A stretch of DNA of 64,000 nt, from contig NC_136002.1 of the NCBI RefSeq assembly GCF_048128805.1, forward strand, positions 28,293,662-28,357,661, written 5' to 3'. This DNA comes from Centroberyx gerrardi. Lineage: Eukaryota; Chordata; Actinopteri; Beryciformes; Berycidae. Under the pieces are notes generated by a model. The model saw nothing but the letters and a program-made list of their open reading frames with translations. It did no database searches and was not told the DNA's origin. Positions 49,433 to 62,910 of the stretch are shown piece by piece (position 1 is the stretch's first letter; each line of letters starts with the position of its first letter). The position numbers and the translations under genes were made by a program.

Positions 49433-50590
49433 AACACATCATGGACAAAAAACCATGAGTAGAGGGAGAGGATGGAGTGTTTGGTAACAGGAAGGCTCTG
49501 ACTGTACAGCTCGAGCCTTGATCTATGTCTGCCATGAACTTCAGGTGACACTCTTATCATTTCATGTAATACTGATTACTAGTGAGAATATACTGTAGCT
49601 CCTGTCTCTCTGGATAATCTGTCACTCTCGCTCAGACTGTCGTAACTCAAAGTTGCACGAACGTTTGTGTGTGTGCATCTGCTTGCTTGCTGTTCTTCCA
49701 CTTAATTCACAGTCCTAGATAAATGCAGTATGACTGAGATTGGTTACAGTTTGAGGCAAAAGCTCAAGTTTACAGCTCTGCAAACATCAGTAACAAACCT
49801 GCTTTACCTGCTGTGCTGCTCTTCAATGTTAACTCTAAATTACGGGTTTCATTCCAGAACACTCTGCATCCATACAGGGGAAAAACTATTACCTGAAATG
49901 TATTAAATTAAGAAACACAGATAATTCTATCATGAAGAACAGAACTATTTTATAAGCAAAGGATGTCAGAGGACTCATAACTTTAACATCAATCCAAAAT
50001 TCCTAATTTTGTAAGAGCAGGCATCAGTTTTGTCAAATGGTGGATATCTAATTTCTGAATGAAGCTATTCAAATGAATGAAAGCAGATTTCTTCTTCTGC
50101 TTGCCTCACGTGAAGAAGTGACATCTCATTAGAAACACACATATGCTATTATCCAGTCAGCTAAAAATGACAAGGCATCCTTTATAAAGATATGTAGAAG
50201 AAGAGGTTTCTATAGAATTGATCCAAGGTCAGTGAGGGTCATATATCATTTAGAGGTTTTAACCATTACGCTATTCCTCTGGACAAAAGAGCATCCTTTT
50301 GAACAGTGTGTGTTTTTTGTTGCCCTCCAAACAACAAACGCCACGACAATAAGTGAGACTACGCTGTGAATAAAGATTTTAAAAAAAGATGCAAATATTA
50401 AGATGCCGCTCAAGTATTCACTCTTTAAGTCCATAATCATGTCTAATGCCATTGACTAAGAGCTTTTAGTAAGTTGGATATAAAAAGAATATTATTCGAG
50501 AATCCATATTCTCTGAATGTAATGAGCACTGACATGCCTTCAGCGAAGGAGATGCAAATCTAGTCCATCTGCACAGTATATTATTATCAT
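49431..50590. other. Gene-free interval
   Basis: AT-rich, unique-looking; nothing recognised. Confidence 0.35.
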
Positions 50591-50624
50591 CGTGAGAAAG
50601 AGTTAATTATGCAGTGTTTGTGTA

Positions 50625-50637
50625 TGTGTGTGTGTGT

Positions 50638-50685
<48 letters not shown>

Positions 50686-50755
50686 AGAAGACTACATCTG
50701 GATGAGTTAAAAAGCTTTTGACAAGAAACAGAAACATGCAGAAAGAGGGAGACAG

Positions 50756-50818
<63 letters not shown>

Positions 50819-50985
50819 AAGCATAACATTAAAATAAAACAAACTATGACCTCCAATTGGTGATTATCATAAGGCAAACAATCACTGGTGATCAGCTTGA
50901 TTTTCACATTAATTTATGCTTCCTTTCCTTTCCTTTCCTTTCCTTTCCTTTCATTTCCTTTCCTTTCCTTTCCTTTCCTTCCCTC
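50625..50985. repeat. (GA)n runs and (CTTTC)n
   Basis: (GT)n then (GA)n at 50625-50682, (GA)n at 50759-50820, and a ctttc pentanucleotide run at about 50,922-50,982 with one 'tcattt' interruption. Confidence 0.9.
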
Positions 50986-51328
50986 ACTGTGATAATACTT
51001 GCTATGATGTTCTGTATTCTATGAATTTAAATCAGAAAGAAGTTTAGGAGCTCCTAAACTTTTTATCTCATGTAAAATAAAGGAACCTTTTCTAGAGACT
51101 TAGAGTACGGCAAGAATCATATCTTTTATTTAATACCCTAAAAAATTAATTCAGTAGTGCAGGAGTTTATCAATTCTACACTGTATCCAGAAAGATTAAT
51201 GTCAGGCTATAAAGGTGCGTGAATTGAGTTTAGGTGGATTTTCCCTCCACTACCTCCCCGACACCGAAGCTGTCTTTCTCATATTTCTCTTGTCGATCTC
51301 TCTCTGTTCTATTTCTGCTGTTCTCTGA

Positions 51329-51380
<52 letters not shown>

Positions 51381-51934
51381 GACAAACCAAACTATATGAA
51401 GTCACCCTAAAAGCTTCTGTCTCCGATCCTCTCCAGGTATTCAGGTAACTCAGTATGCTGTTCCAGACTTTCCATTAGAGTGACCATGTTTCTTTGTTCA
51501 ACAAGGTCCAAATGTTTCCCATCTCCTCTTAAACAGAGACACAGCCTTCTAAATTAGCTATAAATGCAAAAGAGAGAGGAGAAGATATACAGAGAGGAGG
51601 GCAATTTAGTGCTGAGTGAAAGGACAGGACAGGCTAAATAGATTATCAGTGACTGTGGGCTAAACAGACGACTACTGATCAGATGATATTGACTCGAATA
51701 GAAACTGACATCCACTGTCAGCCATGTGGGCTGCAAGACGTTTAGGAAACCAGCGAAGACGAACCAGATAACGAAGCGAGTGTGTGGAACATATTAAAAG
51801 GAGAAAAAGACTTAAGTAATTATCCATAACATTTTCATCTCAATAGATGTCAGTTTTGCTACTCTGTACTGCGATTGATGCAACACAATAGTGATTCAAA
51901 CTATATCCAGTTCATGAAAGCTTTTCCATTGTCT
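50986..51934. other. Gene-free interval with (CA)n
   Basis: (CA)n at 51331-51378. No supported open frame. Confidence 0.4.
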
Positions 51935-52187
51935 GTTATAGTCTGGTAGCTCTGGGAAAAATCCTCTGCCGCACAGGAAGTGATGCGTTTTACATTTCTG
52001 GTTTGTTTGGAACAAACAGAAGAAGAACTGGGTAGTTAGCACGAGCAGCGATAGCCACCATGGCTGAACGGACAAAGAAAAGAGAAACTCAAACTGCATC
52101 AACATGGACACACTGTTTGATTGACAGGTGATCTGTGGGAGGTGCAGTGCAGAAACACCACAGCAGTGAGCGCTGAGCAGCAAAGAT
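51935..52187 (-). repeat. Dispersed repeat, inverted partner of 38.69-38.98 kb
   Basis: gagcagcgatagccaccatg and aaaagagaaactcaaactgc are reverse complements of blocks in gipr intron 5. Its distal end runs directly into the 40-bp palindrome. Confidence 0.7.
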
Positions 52188-52271
52188 GGAGAATAAAAAA
52201 CCCCTGAAAAAACAAGGTTCTTGTGGGTAATCCACAAGAACCTTGTTTTTTCAGGGGTTTTTTATTCTCCA
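52187..52271. repeat. Perfect palindrome, 40-bp arms, 5-nt spacer
   Basis: 52187-52226 is the exact reverse complement of 52232-52271, separated by gtaat. Arm key words: ggagaataaaaaacccctg and aacaaggttcttgtgg. The transcript of either strand would form a 40-bp hairpin. Confidence 0.97.
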
Positions 52272-53403
52272 ACTTTAAAAAGCTGACTTGCATTATTTCA
52301 GAGCTCTGCAGTGTGAATTCCACTTGTTTTAATTACACAAACAAAAATGGACGCCTGTCTCTAGTGAGGCCAAAATCAGCTCAGAGGGATCAAACCAAAC
52401 ACACACACTCTCACACACACACACACATGAGAGAGAGGAATCAAGAGTCCTGTAAATATCAACCATCATCCATGAGGTTTGTTCGTGTCTTTCCAAAGAT
52501 GCCGGGAGCAAAGAGTTCACTTTCGTTCACTTGTTGCTGAAATCGTTGCTAACATTCCCAAGACTCAAGGATAAGGTTTTGTTTCATGATTTGTTGTTAT
52601 TCTGTTGCATAACGCTCTTCTTATGGAAACTCCAACTCCCAACTTCTCTCAACTGGAGACGACGCAGTTTAAGTTTAAAGCCAACCTGTCTTTATTAGAT
52701 TGATTACTAGAATGAACAGGATTTCAGCTAACTAAACAAATGCCCATACAGTCAAACTTCACTGATACGAATCGCTTTGGAATGGAATTTGTCCACACTA
52801 GTGACATGTTTGGATTAAAGAAATATATTGAATTACTGGGGCAATTTGTATTCAAAATATGACATATTTATATGAACACTTTCCAAAACCCTCACACATA
52901 CTGCAGAACCAAACTGATCGAAATCCCATCAGTGCATACATATAATAGAAAATAGTTTCCATCACTGTGTTTTTGCTCTTTGTAGATGCTCATTTAACCA
53001 GTTAGATGTCAGAATGAGAATCAGGATCACTTTATTTGCCAAGTATAATAAATATACAGGGATTTGTCTTGGTAGCAATGGTGCAGAGATCACCAACTTA
53101 CACAGAAACATGGATACTGACACATGGTTCAAGTACAACAGGACCTCACATGCAGTGCAAAGAGACAGTCCAAGACCTGCATTAGACAGCAGACTACACA
53201 TACCGCTCTACAAATATACATTAAACATAAAGTCAGTGTGTATTCAGGCAGCGTGGCATGCAGTGTGTTTGCAGCGTCTGCTTTTCTGAGTGAAGGTTTT
53301 GTTAAGTTAGTTAAGGTACATTTAATCTTCTGTTAAGGATTTTGAATTATTTCGTAGATGTCATGGTGCCAGTGTTTTACAGTGCTACACATGTATGCAG
53401 ACG

Positions 53404-53454
<51 letters not shown>

Positions 53455-53739
53455 CAGTATGGACAGAAAGTGTTTTAGCCTGACTGTTGACTCTGTTTAG
53501 TCTCATGTCACCCTGCTTTTCTGCACACTGACAGCTGGTTCACCTCAGTGACAGACACATGACACAGCTGTGCACACACACACACACACACACACACACA
53601 AGCACGCACACACACAGGCACGCATAGGAAACGCCTGGCCAATTATCCTTGATAACGCTGCATGCAGCCGACAGGGAAAGTTCTCACTTTATGTAACAGT
53701 GCAGCTTCAGCAGCTGGCAGGCCATGTCAGTGCATTCAG

Positions 53740-53798
<59 letters not shown>

Positions 53799-53960
53799 TA
53801 ACCAGCTTCCCCAGATACTTAAGGCATGCCTGTGTTTCACCACACTGCAAAGTGGTATGTAATAATTCACACCACTAGAATAGCTTGGCAATTATCACCC
53901 ACCCATTTCTAATCAGTACCCACTTTGTATTAACGTTGTGACACAGCTGTTTTGTAATCA
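52272..53960. other. Gene-free interval with repeats and (CA/GT)n
   Basis: A fish retroposon 3' tail-like sequence starts at about 53,013 (gagaatcaggatcactttat, then ttgccaagtata). Microsatellites: (CA)n 53403-53451, (CA)n 53573-53600 and (GT)n 53742-53798. No supported gene. Confidence 0.4.
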
Positions 53961-53965
53961 TATGG

Positions 53966-54027
53966 AATGTCTTTCTTTTTTTCTTTCTTTCTTTCTTCCT
54001 TTCTTTCTTTCTTTCTTTCTTTCTTTG
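53966..54027 (+). repeat. (TTTC)n microsatellite
   Basis: A ttctttctttc run with minor interruptions. Confidence 0.9.
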
Positions 54028-56261
54028 CATGAGTTACACGTCCACAAACTCTGTCTGCAAGACAATAAAGTTTGGACCGAACTTAGCTGACTTGAACAGC
54101 AGCTGCTTTCCACACTGTATCGTTAATGCACCATAAACTAAAACATACTAAAACATTTTCTGCTACATTAAAGCCTAGAAGAGATGCTTTTTATAAACAG
54201 ACGTCAGGGAGATGATAAATGACTTGCCACATGAAATCTGCTTACAAAGCTGCCACATCAGGGTGCCAGGGAAACAGGCGGGACATTTTCATCCACGGGC
54301 CAAAATCCATCAGCAACTTTCACTCTTTTACTCTTTTAGAGGCTGGTGGAGTAGGCAAACTTACCAGCCATGGTCAAAATTCACCAACATCTGTCTCGTC
54401 CCTGGTGTTAACTCCCCACAAACAATACAGGTGACCATTCAAATCATCCGGACACATCACAGTGCCTGTTAAGCAAATATCTAATTATCTAAAGGCCAAT
54501 ATAATAATGAATATAATAATAGGCTATTGGGTTAGACGTCTAATATTCTCCTGAAATGATTTTTTTGGAGCCAGCAGCTGGACTGAGCAGTATGACTGAC
54601 ATCCTTGAATCATCAGTGGCTTCTTTTAACAGTAAATACTTAAAGGGCTTCAATTCAATTGTAAAAGTTTTTGTTTTGTTAAAGTAAGCGCTGCTTCGAG
54701 GATCGGATGCTCGAAGAGTGGAAAAGGTCTGAAGTCATTATTTATGAGGTGTGTATGTTTGCCGATAAGCAAGGCAGCATTAACTGCCAAATTTGGCGTT
54801 TTCTCTTCATACAATCTCTCTCCTGTTGTACTGGGACTCCAACTGACCTTTCCCATATGAGGCTGGACTCTGTTTACAGTAAATATACAGTAATTAACTC
54901 TAATTCACTCTTTCTGGTCCAGATCTGAACTCAACTCACCCTGGCTGCAGTAAAACCTCAAGGTTTGTCTGCATGAATGCTTGAATTGGATTAGATGGCA
55001 TCTGCCCCCCATGTGATGAAATGTAATAAAACTTGGAGAGATGATGCATTGTGGCCCTGTGTTCTGGCGTTTAAAAATTATTTATACTGATGATATCGGC
55101 CTGATGGGAGCACTACAACTAAAGGTCAAAATCTCAAACTTTGACAGGCCTTAACTCTGACACTGTTAAGTCTGAGTGACATGAAACTAGTTACACAAAT
55201 TCAGCTTTCCTTACAAATTACACTGATAGGCCTAATGGGGGCACTATAATTAAAGGTAAAAAATGTTAACTAAAACTTGTTAATCTCAGATTCCACCGGT
55301 CCGATTTTGATGAAACTTGGAGGGACGATGCATCTTGTTATTGATTGGCCCCAAGGTGTGCCTGCATCATTTGCCATGTTTACTTGTTTTCTTTTTACTT
55401 GCCCCTCCTCCGGTCTCTTTACTGACTACACCATACTGCCAAAAACACTTTAGAGGGACTCCTGTCTGGGGATTTGATCTAAAATACATCATCTTGATCT
55501 TGTTCAGTGTAACAGTGACACACCCTCTCCCCTCTGTTGCAGCTGCACCTCTGCTTCTGCACTGGGTTTCACTGTCATATTCCTCAGATGGACCATGAGC
55601 CTTCACATCTTTTATGGGCTGGTATATGTTTCTTGTTAGAGTTGTGAAGTTGTGAGGTCATTATAGGCTAAATTTCAACATGGAGAGGTCTTGTTTGTTT
55701 ATGTTTGTTTGTGTTTTTCTTTGTTTATTGTTTTCTCTTTTTTTTTCTTTTATTCCCTTCCATTCACCCTGCCTGCATGCTTACATAATCAACACCGACC
55801 GCAAGCCAAACCGTCATGGTGTAACAAGCAAATATAATGAACAAATCCCAATCATCATTTAGAGCAGCATACCAAGCGCTGCAATAGATTCACTGTGACC
55901 ACAAAATCTGAATAGGAAATCACTAATTAATCTTAGATGGAATCTGCATTTTAAATGGAAAATTTTAAAAATACATTGGTCTACACGTAATGGAAGAGAA
56001 TCGGACCTCACCTTTGGGAGATTCATGTTGCCACCAAAAAGTCGGCAACTAAATTGCCGCTGCGAAAATGAAAAAATGTAGTCCGCGTGTCCAAAATGTT
56101 GTCCGGAGTGAAGACTGTCCACACTGAAAACTGCAATCTGATCACCTGAGAGTATAACACTGTAAAACGATTGATTAGAGTAGAAAGACGATAGAACTCA
56201 CAGTCAAACACCGTGAAGCGGACAGAGAGACTTCCATTCTCTGCTGATGGACTCAGACCGC

Positions 56262-56263
<2 letters not shown>
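54028..56263. other. Gene-free interval with dispersed repeats
   Basis: 55,090-55,340 contains two similar copies of 'cctgatgggagcactacaac' / 'cctaatgggggcactataat' and 'gatgaaacttggagggacga', typical of a fish dispersed repeat. Other open frames are unassigned. Confidence 0.35.
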
Positions 56264-56324
<61 letters not shown>

Positions 56325-56333
56325 CCTCTCTCC
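56264..56333 (+). repeat. (CT)n microsatellite
   Basis: Pure CT followed by ccccctctctcccc. Confidence 0.95.
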
Positions 56334-57584
56334 CCTCGTCGGCACACAGTTCATCAGTCGGTCACATGAAAGACGGTGTATTATTAATATTGATGGGTAT
56401 TTATCGGTCCTTGGAAAGCAGGATGTTTTGGCTCCCTTCACTAAAAACAGCTGCTCATTTTGCCCCAAAAAACAAAAGTATTAATAGTATTCCCAGTTTT
56501 CCAAAAGCACTGGAAAAGCGAGAATTTCCACTTAAATAGTTAATTACAGCAATGAGTTAATTACAGCAATTACACTTAATAATAATAATCAATAAATGGT
56601 GAATCATTCATTCTATTCGTCTATTTATGAATTATTAGTAAAGGGTTAAGTAACAACTAATTGTTGATTAGTTAATTGCCTGCATTGTTCACCAATTAAT
56701 AGTAAATTAAATCATGTATATCATCATTGATTATTAACACATGAATAAATCAATTAATCTTTATAAAATATATATATATATTTTATTCCTTTAAGTGATA
56801 TTTTTTCATCTTTAGTAAATGGTTAATTTGTAAATCTTATTGTAAAGTTGCAACTGATGTTTACAGAGCCTTACAGTGTGGCAGATTACTTTGAAGGGGG
56901 AATATGTGTAATCTTTAAATTATTATATCCAACTTGTTACAATATTCAAATACTTGCTGGTCTAAGGCTGGTTTTGTCTGATTGTTGATTTGACGAAACA
57001 AGGAAAACAAAATCCTCTCTAAGACCATAAAATAAGCATAAAATCAGCATAAACAAGCATAAATAATAAAAGCTATTCAAAACAGCCAGAAAGCCATTAA
57101 AAAGGCATGCCTGTCAAACTTGGTTCAACTTAAAAGATTCATTAATAGTACTGAATGAATTTTACGTCTCTTAAAGGCAAAAGTATTCTAATAAATTTTC
57201 ATGTAACAGTGGGAAGACCCAAAATAATTAATATCAAAGCCTATGACGTGAGGACCTGGACCATCTGGGGAAAATATGGGCAGGGAAAATAAGAAAATTG
57301 TCTGGATATTAAAACAACATAAGAGCATCATTGTCGCCTTTCTCCTAGTTGCGTAACATCTGTCTACAGGTGCGTCCATGCCACACTGATCGTTCCTTTG
57401 CGTGCCAGGAACATTCGTTCAATAGAAACCTCATGTTACAGTGTTTGACTGTATAGAATAACATGACTGGGCCTCACAAAAGACCATATTTACCGATCAC
57501 ACAGCCTCTCCTGCCCACACACACTCGCCCTCATGCATGTGCACACACATGCAAATTCATACCCTTGCATGGAGAGAGGCACAC
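56334..57584. other. AT-rich gene-free interval
   Basis: It is very AT-rich with repeated 'attaatagt' and 'gttaattg' words (56,530-56,830), possibly an old MITE. No gene. Confidence 0.3.
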
Positions 57585-57590
57585 ACACAC

Positions 57591-57655
<65 letters not shown>
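57585..57655 (+). repeat. (CA)n microsatellite
   Basis: About 70 bp of CA with one cg interruption. Confidence 0.95.
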
Positions 57656-57658
<3 letters not shown>

Positions 57659-58578
57659 TTGGGCAGGGTGTGACTGAGTGATGGGTTACTCCGTTGGGCC
57701 AAACAAAAGAGATGTTCGAAGCTGAATAAATCATACTGATTGAAAAATGTAAACCACAAAACTTTCACTCTCCTTGATGTAAAGCTGGGGACAGAACAGG
57801 GGAGTGCTGCAGTACTCTAATTTATAGATTTGATCCTATTTAGGATTTTACTTGTTATTGTCTCAATTAGATGATGATGGTTCAAAATCAGGAAGTCGTT
57901 TTTTGATCTTGGACCAAGCCTGCAGAGCCAAGATTGGCTCTTTGTCAATATGCGTTCTTGTGCATTCTTGTGTCCTCCATGATGCATTTTACATAATATC
58001 TAACGGCGTAAGCATGATTCCAAAACAAAAGACCGCAAAGATGGAGGATGGATATACATTGCGGAAGCTTACTTGCCAACTGAAGTTGCATCAAATGGAC
58101 AAAGAACAAGTGTGAAGCCCCAAGATTCACTGCGAGAACGATGCATCACGTCTTAGCAGCGCTACAGTCTGTGGTACAGAGTTCAAACAGATGGAACATG
58201 AACAGTAGTGCATGGTGCGCCATTAAAAGTGAATGAGAACCGGTTTGGTGTGTACCACCCCAGTGTGAATGCAGCATTAGGACGATGTGGTTGTGTGATG
58301 TTAAGGGCTTCTCATGACCCAAACTAGTCAAGACTATTCTGCAAGTCCATCTTCACACCAGAGTGCTACAGCAAACACACTGACACACACTCCCTCCGAC
58401 TTCTGTCAGTGTAAATAAATCGATCACACACCCTTTTCTTGTCAAAACATTTCATCAGCACAAACAAGGTGCTGTGAGTTACATGACCAGCTCCTTTTAC
58501 ATAACTTCTCAGTCATTCTTCTGTCCCTCATGCTAGCACCATGTTGCTTTGGTTGCTGACCATAGATGATAGAGAACT

Positions 58579-58617
<39 letters not shown>

Positions 58618-59830
58618 ATTGATGTCTTTGAGTGTATGACTGTATGTGTGCAGTGTGATTTGGTGTTCTTCGGCACGCTCTCATCACCACATTCATCTTG
58701 CAACACCTCAGAGATTGAACTGTCCTGTCACTCAACAAGCCTTTGCTACGCTTATCTCACTCACTCTGTGATTTTTTTTTTCTGCATCATGTTACATTGT
58801 GTTTTTTCTAAAGAGTAGAGGTTGTTTTGGGGGGTTTTTTAGCGGGGAGGGGGGGTCTGTTAAGTGATGGATATCATCTGCATGTTCTTCCGCTCTCCTG
58901 CTGATTAAAATAAATGAGAGGAATGAGTGAGAGCGAGATATGGAAAGAGTAGAAGAGTTTGTGTGTGTGTGTGCATGTGTATGTGCATACATCTGTTTGT
59001 GTGTGTGTGTGTGTGTGTTTGTGTGTGTGTAGACCCTCCCCTCAGGGCAGTATGCAAATCCCACCACTAACCCAGTGTTGCTTTTAGGGTGTTTTCCTCC
59101 TTTGCTTATGGAAATGATGAATGTTGGAGGGTTTTGGTGTCATTAGGCATCACTCATACGCAACTGGAGGCTATCAATCCTCATTAGAGAGGAACACAGG
59201 GCGCTTCCCATTCTAAACACGATGATTGATGGTTAGCGCCCACACTCCCCTACTAACATCACACCGGGTCTCCCTGCATGCAAACACATGCGCTGCCTGT
59301 CTTCAACCCCCAACAATACACATGAAAAATACTCCAGGGCCTCAAAATCAATCCCACGATCCTGCCCCTCCTTCCACAAATCAGTTTTTTTATCCCCGAA
59401 TGAGCTTGAAAAAATAAGGTGTAAATTAGTTGGCCACCAGCTAATACAGAAATATGATCCGAAAATGAATGAAACTGTGACAAATGAAAAGGTGTGAAAT
59501 GATTTATTATTTATATTATTATGCATGTACAAATCCATATGCTAGTCCATCTCTACTCCTGATTTGTCTAGGTTTGGAAACTAACATGGAAGATAACACC
59601 ATGTGAACATTTTCACAGATTTAGCAACCTTATTGTTTGTTAGTCTAAGTTAAAAATAGATAATAGAGATCCATTATTGTGTGTGTGTGTGTGCTGAGTG
59701 TGTATGTACTGTAATGGAAAGACAGAGGGAAGCCATTCTCATATTCTCTCTTATTTCTGTTATGTCATTGATACATTATTTCTTGTTTTTGTGCATTGGC
59801 ATGTTTGCTTTGCTCTGTGAGTGGAAAAAA
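57656..59830. other. Gene-free interval; (GT)n; possible conserved block
   Basis: (GT)n runs at 58581-58617 and 58961-59030. 59,060-59,340 is non-repetitive, with tatcaatcctcattag and gatgattgatggttag, words of the TALE/homeobox type. I can only flag it as a possible conserved non-coding element. Confidence 0.3.
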
Positions 59831-59832
59831 AC

Positions 59833-60242
59833 TAAATTTTATCCATTATTTAATGAAAATCGAGTCTTCATTCATTGTATTTAGCTTCCACATTACCAAA
59901 CCTCACGAGATGGAGGTCGCACACACAAAACTTGCGTAGCCACAGTGGCCTCACAAGGTTTGGTAATGCAGAAGCAAAATACTTGATTTTCATTAAATAG
60001 TGGATCAAATTTTGTTTTGTTTTTTCACTCACAGAACGATCGTATGGCGTCAGAAGACTTGGATTATGCTGTACGAGCTGTATGGAGTAATTTTATGGTT
60101 ATTTTTTGTTATTTTTGGAACTCTAAAGAACCGGTCCCCATTGACTTCAGTTGTTTTGGAGAGGGCGAGGGAGAGTTTCAACTGGCATGGGGGTGAGTAG
60201 ATAATGACTGAATTTTCATTTTTGGGTGAACTATTCCTTTAA
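59833..60242. mobile_element. Foldback repeat and DNA-element end
   Basis: ccattatttaatgaaaatcg (59,843-59,862) pairs with cgattttcattaaatagtgg-like text at about 59,984-60,003, and cattaccaaacctcacgag (59,890-59,908) with ctcacaaggtttggtaatg (59,950-59,968). The right end gaattttcatttttgggtga, then actattcctttaa (60,210-60,242), is a common fish DNA-element terminus. Confidence 0.55.
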
Positions 60243-61199
60243 GCAAGGCACTTAACCCCCAACTGCTCCAGTAGAGCTGCTAACTGACTGACAATGGAAG
60301 ATGTCTGTTACTATGTGAGTGTGAAGCAAAGAGCTGATAAGCAAACCTTCCCAGAGTAGAGGTATAACAAATACTTAATAAGACAGGGTGGGGAAGAGGG
60401 AGTGGGAGAGATAGAGCAAGTCAAGGTGAAGTGAAGCGAGACAGGAGCGGTTGGTTTGCAAGCAATGGGAGAGATACGGAGGCGTAGCTAATTAAAAAAA
60501 ACAAGAGGATTACAGGTGGGGAAGGTAGAAAAGAGGCTGAACCTGCAGCAACAGGATGAGACAGCTGCAGTGGAAAGACAAGACTCAGATGTTTGAACAT
60601 TTCAGTTGCTGCCTCAGCTCACAGCTACACAGGTGCAGTCTGCATGTATGTTGACTAATCCTCATGTAATCCCTATAGGGGAACATGTACTGTGCCAAAA
60701 ACAGACGGAGGGCCTGTGCTGCAGTTATATTTAATTTCAGTATATTTCAGTGCTCTGAATATTTTATCAATATTATATCACATCCTGCTCTTCCTCCTCT
60801 CCTTGCTCTATGAAAATTATTTTTGATGATATGTACATACATGTTATTGTGTATGTATGTATGTTTATGGGTATGAGTATATAGGTGTGTATATGAATAT
60901 AACTATGGGATACAATATGGGATAACTGTGTATTTTGCCTATAATTGAATATTTTTTTCTGCGTTTTCTGTATTTATTTTTTCCATGCATGACCCCTAAT
61001 AATGTTTCTTCTTTTCATCAGGGTTTCACTGGATCTGAAGCATCATGGGAGTCATAAGACTTAAGATCTTGTTACTGCACCAAATGAAAATGATACGCAA
61101 ATGCAGACCAGGAAAAGTGAGTGGAAGACTGTCAGAAATAATGCTTTGATCCTCTTATCTGTGAGGAACTTCACAGGTCAAATGAAAGTCCATGTGAGT
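60243..61199. other. Gene-free interval
   Basis: Contains a short 'aagcaaggcacttaaccccc' repeat fragment at 60,241-60,262 and otherwise nothing I recognise. Confidence 0.35.
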
Positions 61200-61636
61200 G
61201 AAAACTCAAGTCAAGTCAAGTCTCAAGTCTAAATGTAGAACAGCAAGTCAAGTCAGAACAAATCAAGAGTCCAGTATCCATTTAATATCTTAAATAAAAC
61301 TAAATATCTAGGACTTTTCAATGCAATATGGTTTTAATATGATAAAAACTTGGTAAGAGCATCATGAGTTTGATTTCTGTAATCAGTTTCAACTTTCAAC
61401 AGTTTCAACAGAAAAATTCAGTCGTCTGCTGGAACAAATCTCAACACTTTCAATTATTTACACAAACACAAGATCTTTTGTTGAGACTTTAGAAACCTTT
61501 TCAAGTCGTCAAAGTACAAGTCAAAGTCAAGTCCCAAGTCACCAGAACACAAGTCAAGTCAAATCTCAAGTCTTCTCTTCATGCATCAAGTCAAGTCTCA
61601 AGCAATTAAAACTGTGACTTGAGTCCCCACCTCTGA
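61200..61636 (+). repeat. 'caagtc' dispersed repeat, copy 2
   Basis: It is the same core (aaatatctaggacttttc at 61,302-61,319; ggtaagagcatcatgagttt) and the same 'caagtcaagtctcaagtc' ends as 8,830-9,480, in the same orientation, about 52 kb away. Confidence 0.8.
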
Positions 61637-62868
61637 GGACAAAGTTCAGAAAACACATCAGAGGCAAGTACAGAAATTTGACTTGGACAAGTGCTGCAAC
61701 TCGTTTAGGACACTCTGTTTAAAAACAGCAACAAAAATAAAATGAATGATAAATACTCCAGGATTGTTCTAAAAGAAGAGATGGTCTTTCAACGAGAAAA
61801 TGTGCTGTGGTTCCCATCAGGGCTGCAGTTTTACGGTTCATTTAAGCCCCAGCGAGAGTCAAACAAACATAAATCTCTCACCCATGGAGGTCGATACACA
61901 GATAGTAAAAGATCTCTCCAGTGTGTCGTGTGTGTGTTCATCTGCAGGTGTGTTTTTTGTGTGTGAGTGTGTGTGCGAGGGCCTACATCTCTTGTTTTTG
62001 TGTGTTTGCGTTTGTTGTGTTGTGTTGTAACTGACTTAATAGACTGTCTTTAAATGCACAGCAGTTCTCATCAGGGATACCGTCAGAGTTTGGGAGTTTC
62101 ATGTCTGTTATGTAGCGTGATGGAACAAGGTTTACATTCCTCCTGTCTCTGATTGGTTCACAGCGCAGATACATGCAGCCAAACACTCGTAAATAAACGC
62201 AAATGCAAACAAAATCGCCATCTTACAGAAAGCAGGCTAGGTACGGTTTTGTAAATCCCCCAACAAGGCGGCTTTCAACACGGCAGAGTCTGGTGATGTT
62301 ATGAGCGAGAGCGTTAACCTGAGTGAAGCTGCAGTGTGAGGGTGGTGTAGGTTTAGTGTAGTCTGGGATGAAAGAATTTACTGTTGATCGTCTCGTAGGT
62401 TTCAAGTCAAAGAAACGTCTGTGATGGGAGAAGCCTGCTTGACATACCCGCTCTCTTTCAGCTCCTCCAGTTCTTCTTCATCAGGATTCACTCTAAATTG
62501 CACAAGGGCTGGTTAGATAAGATCTTGTGTGGCGGTAAATAATGGAAATAGCTAAAATGCCTTCTATTAGCTGATGGCCTGAACGGCCTTTTGGGTAAAA
62601 GCAATCAGTTGTCTCAAAATGTCTTAAGTTGTTAAAGTATAAATACCTTTCCATTACAATCCTAATAGGCCTGTATAACTTTGAGTTTCACTGCATTCCA
62701 CTACCAGTATTCAACACGGAGATAGAAAGAGAGGGAGAGAGGGAGAGAGGGGGGGGGGGGGCAGAGAGAGAGAGAGATACACTTTTCTTTCTTCAAGTTG
62801 TTGTTAATGTGTTCTGTCTTCATTTGATAGACCTGGAGAAATGGCAGAAACACGTGCACACACACGCG

Positions 62869-62910
<42 letters not shown>

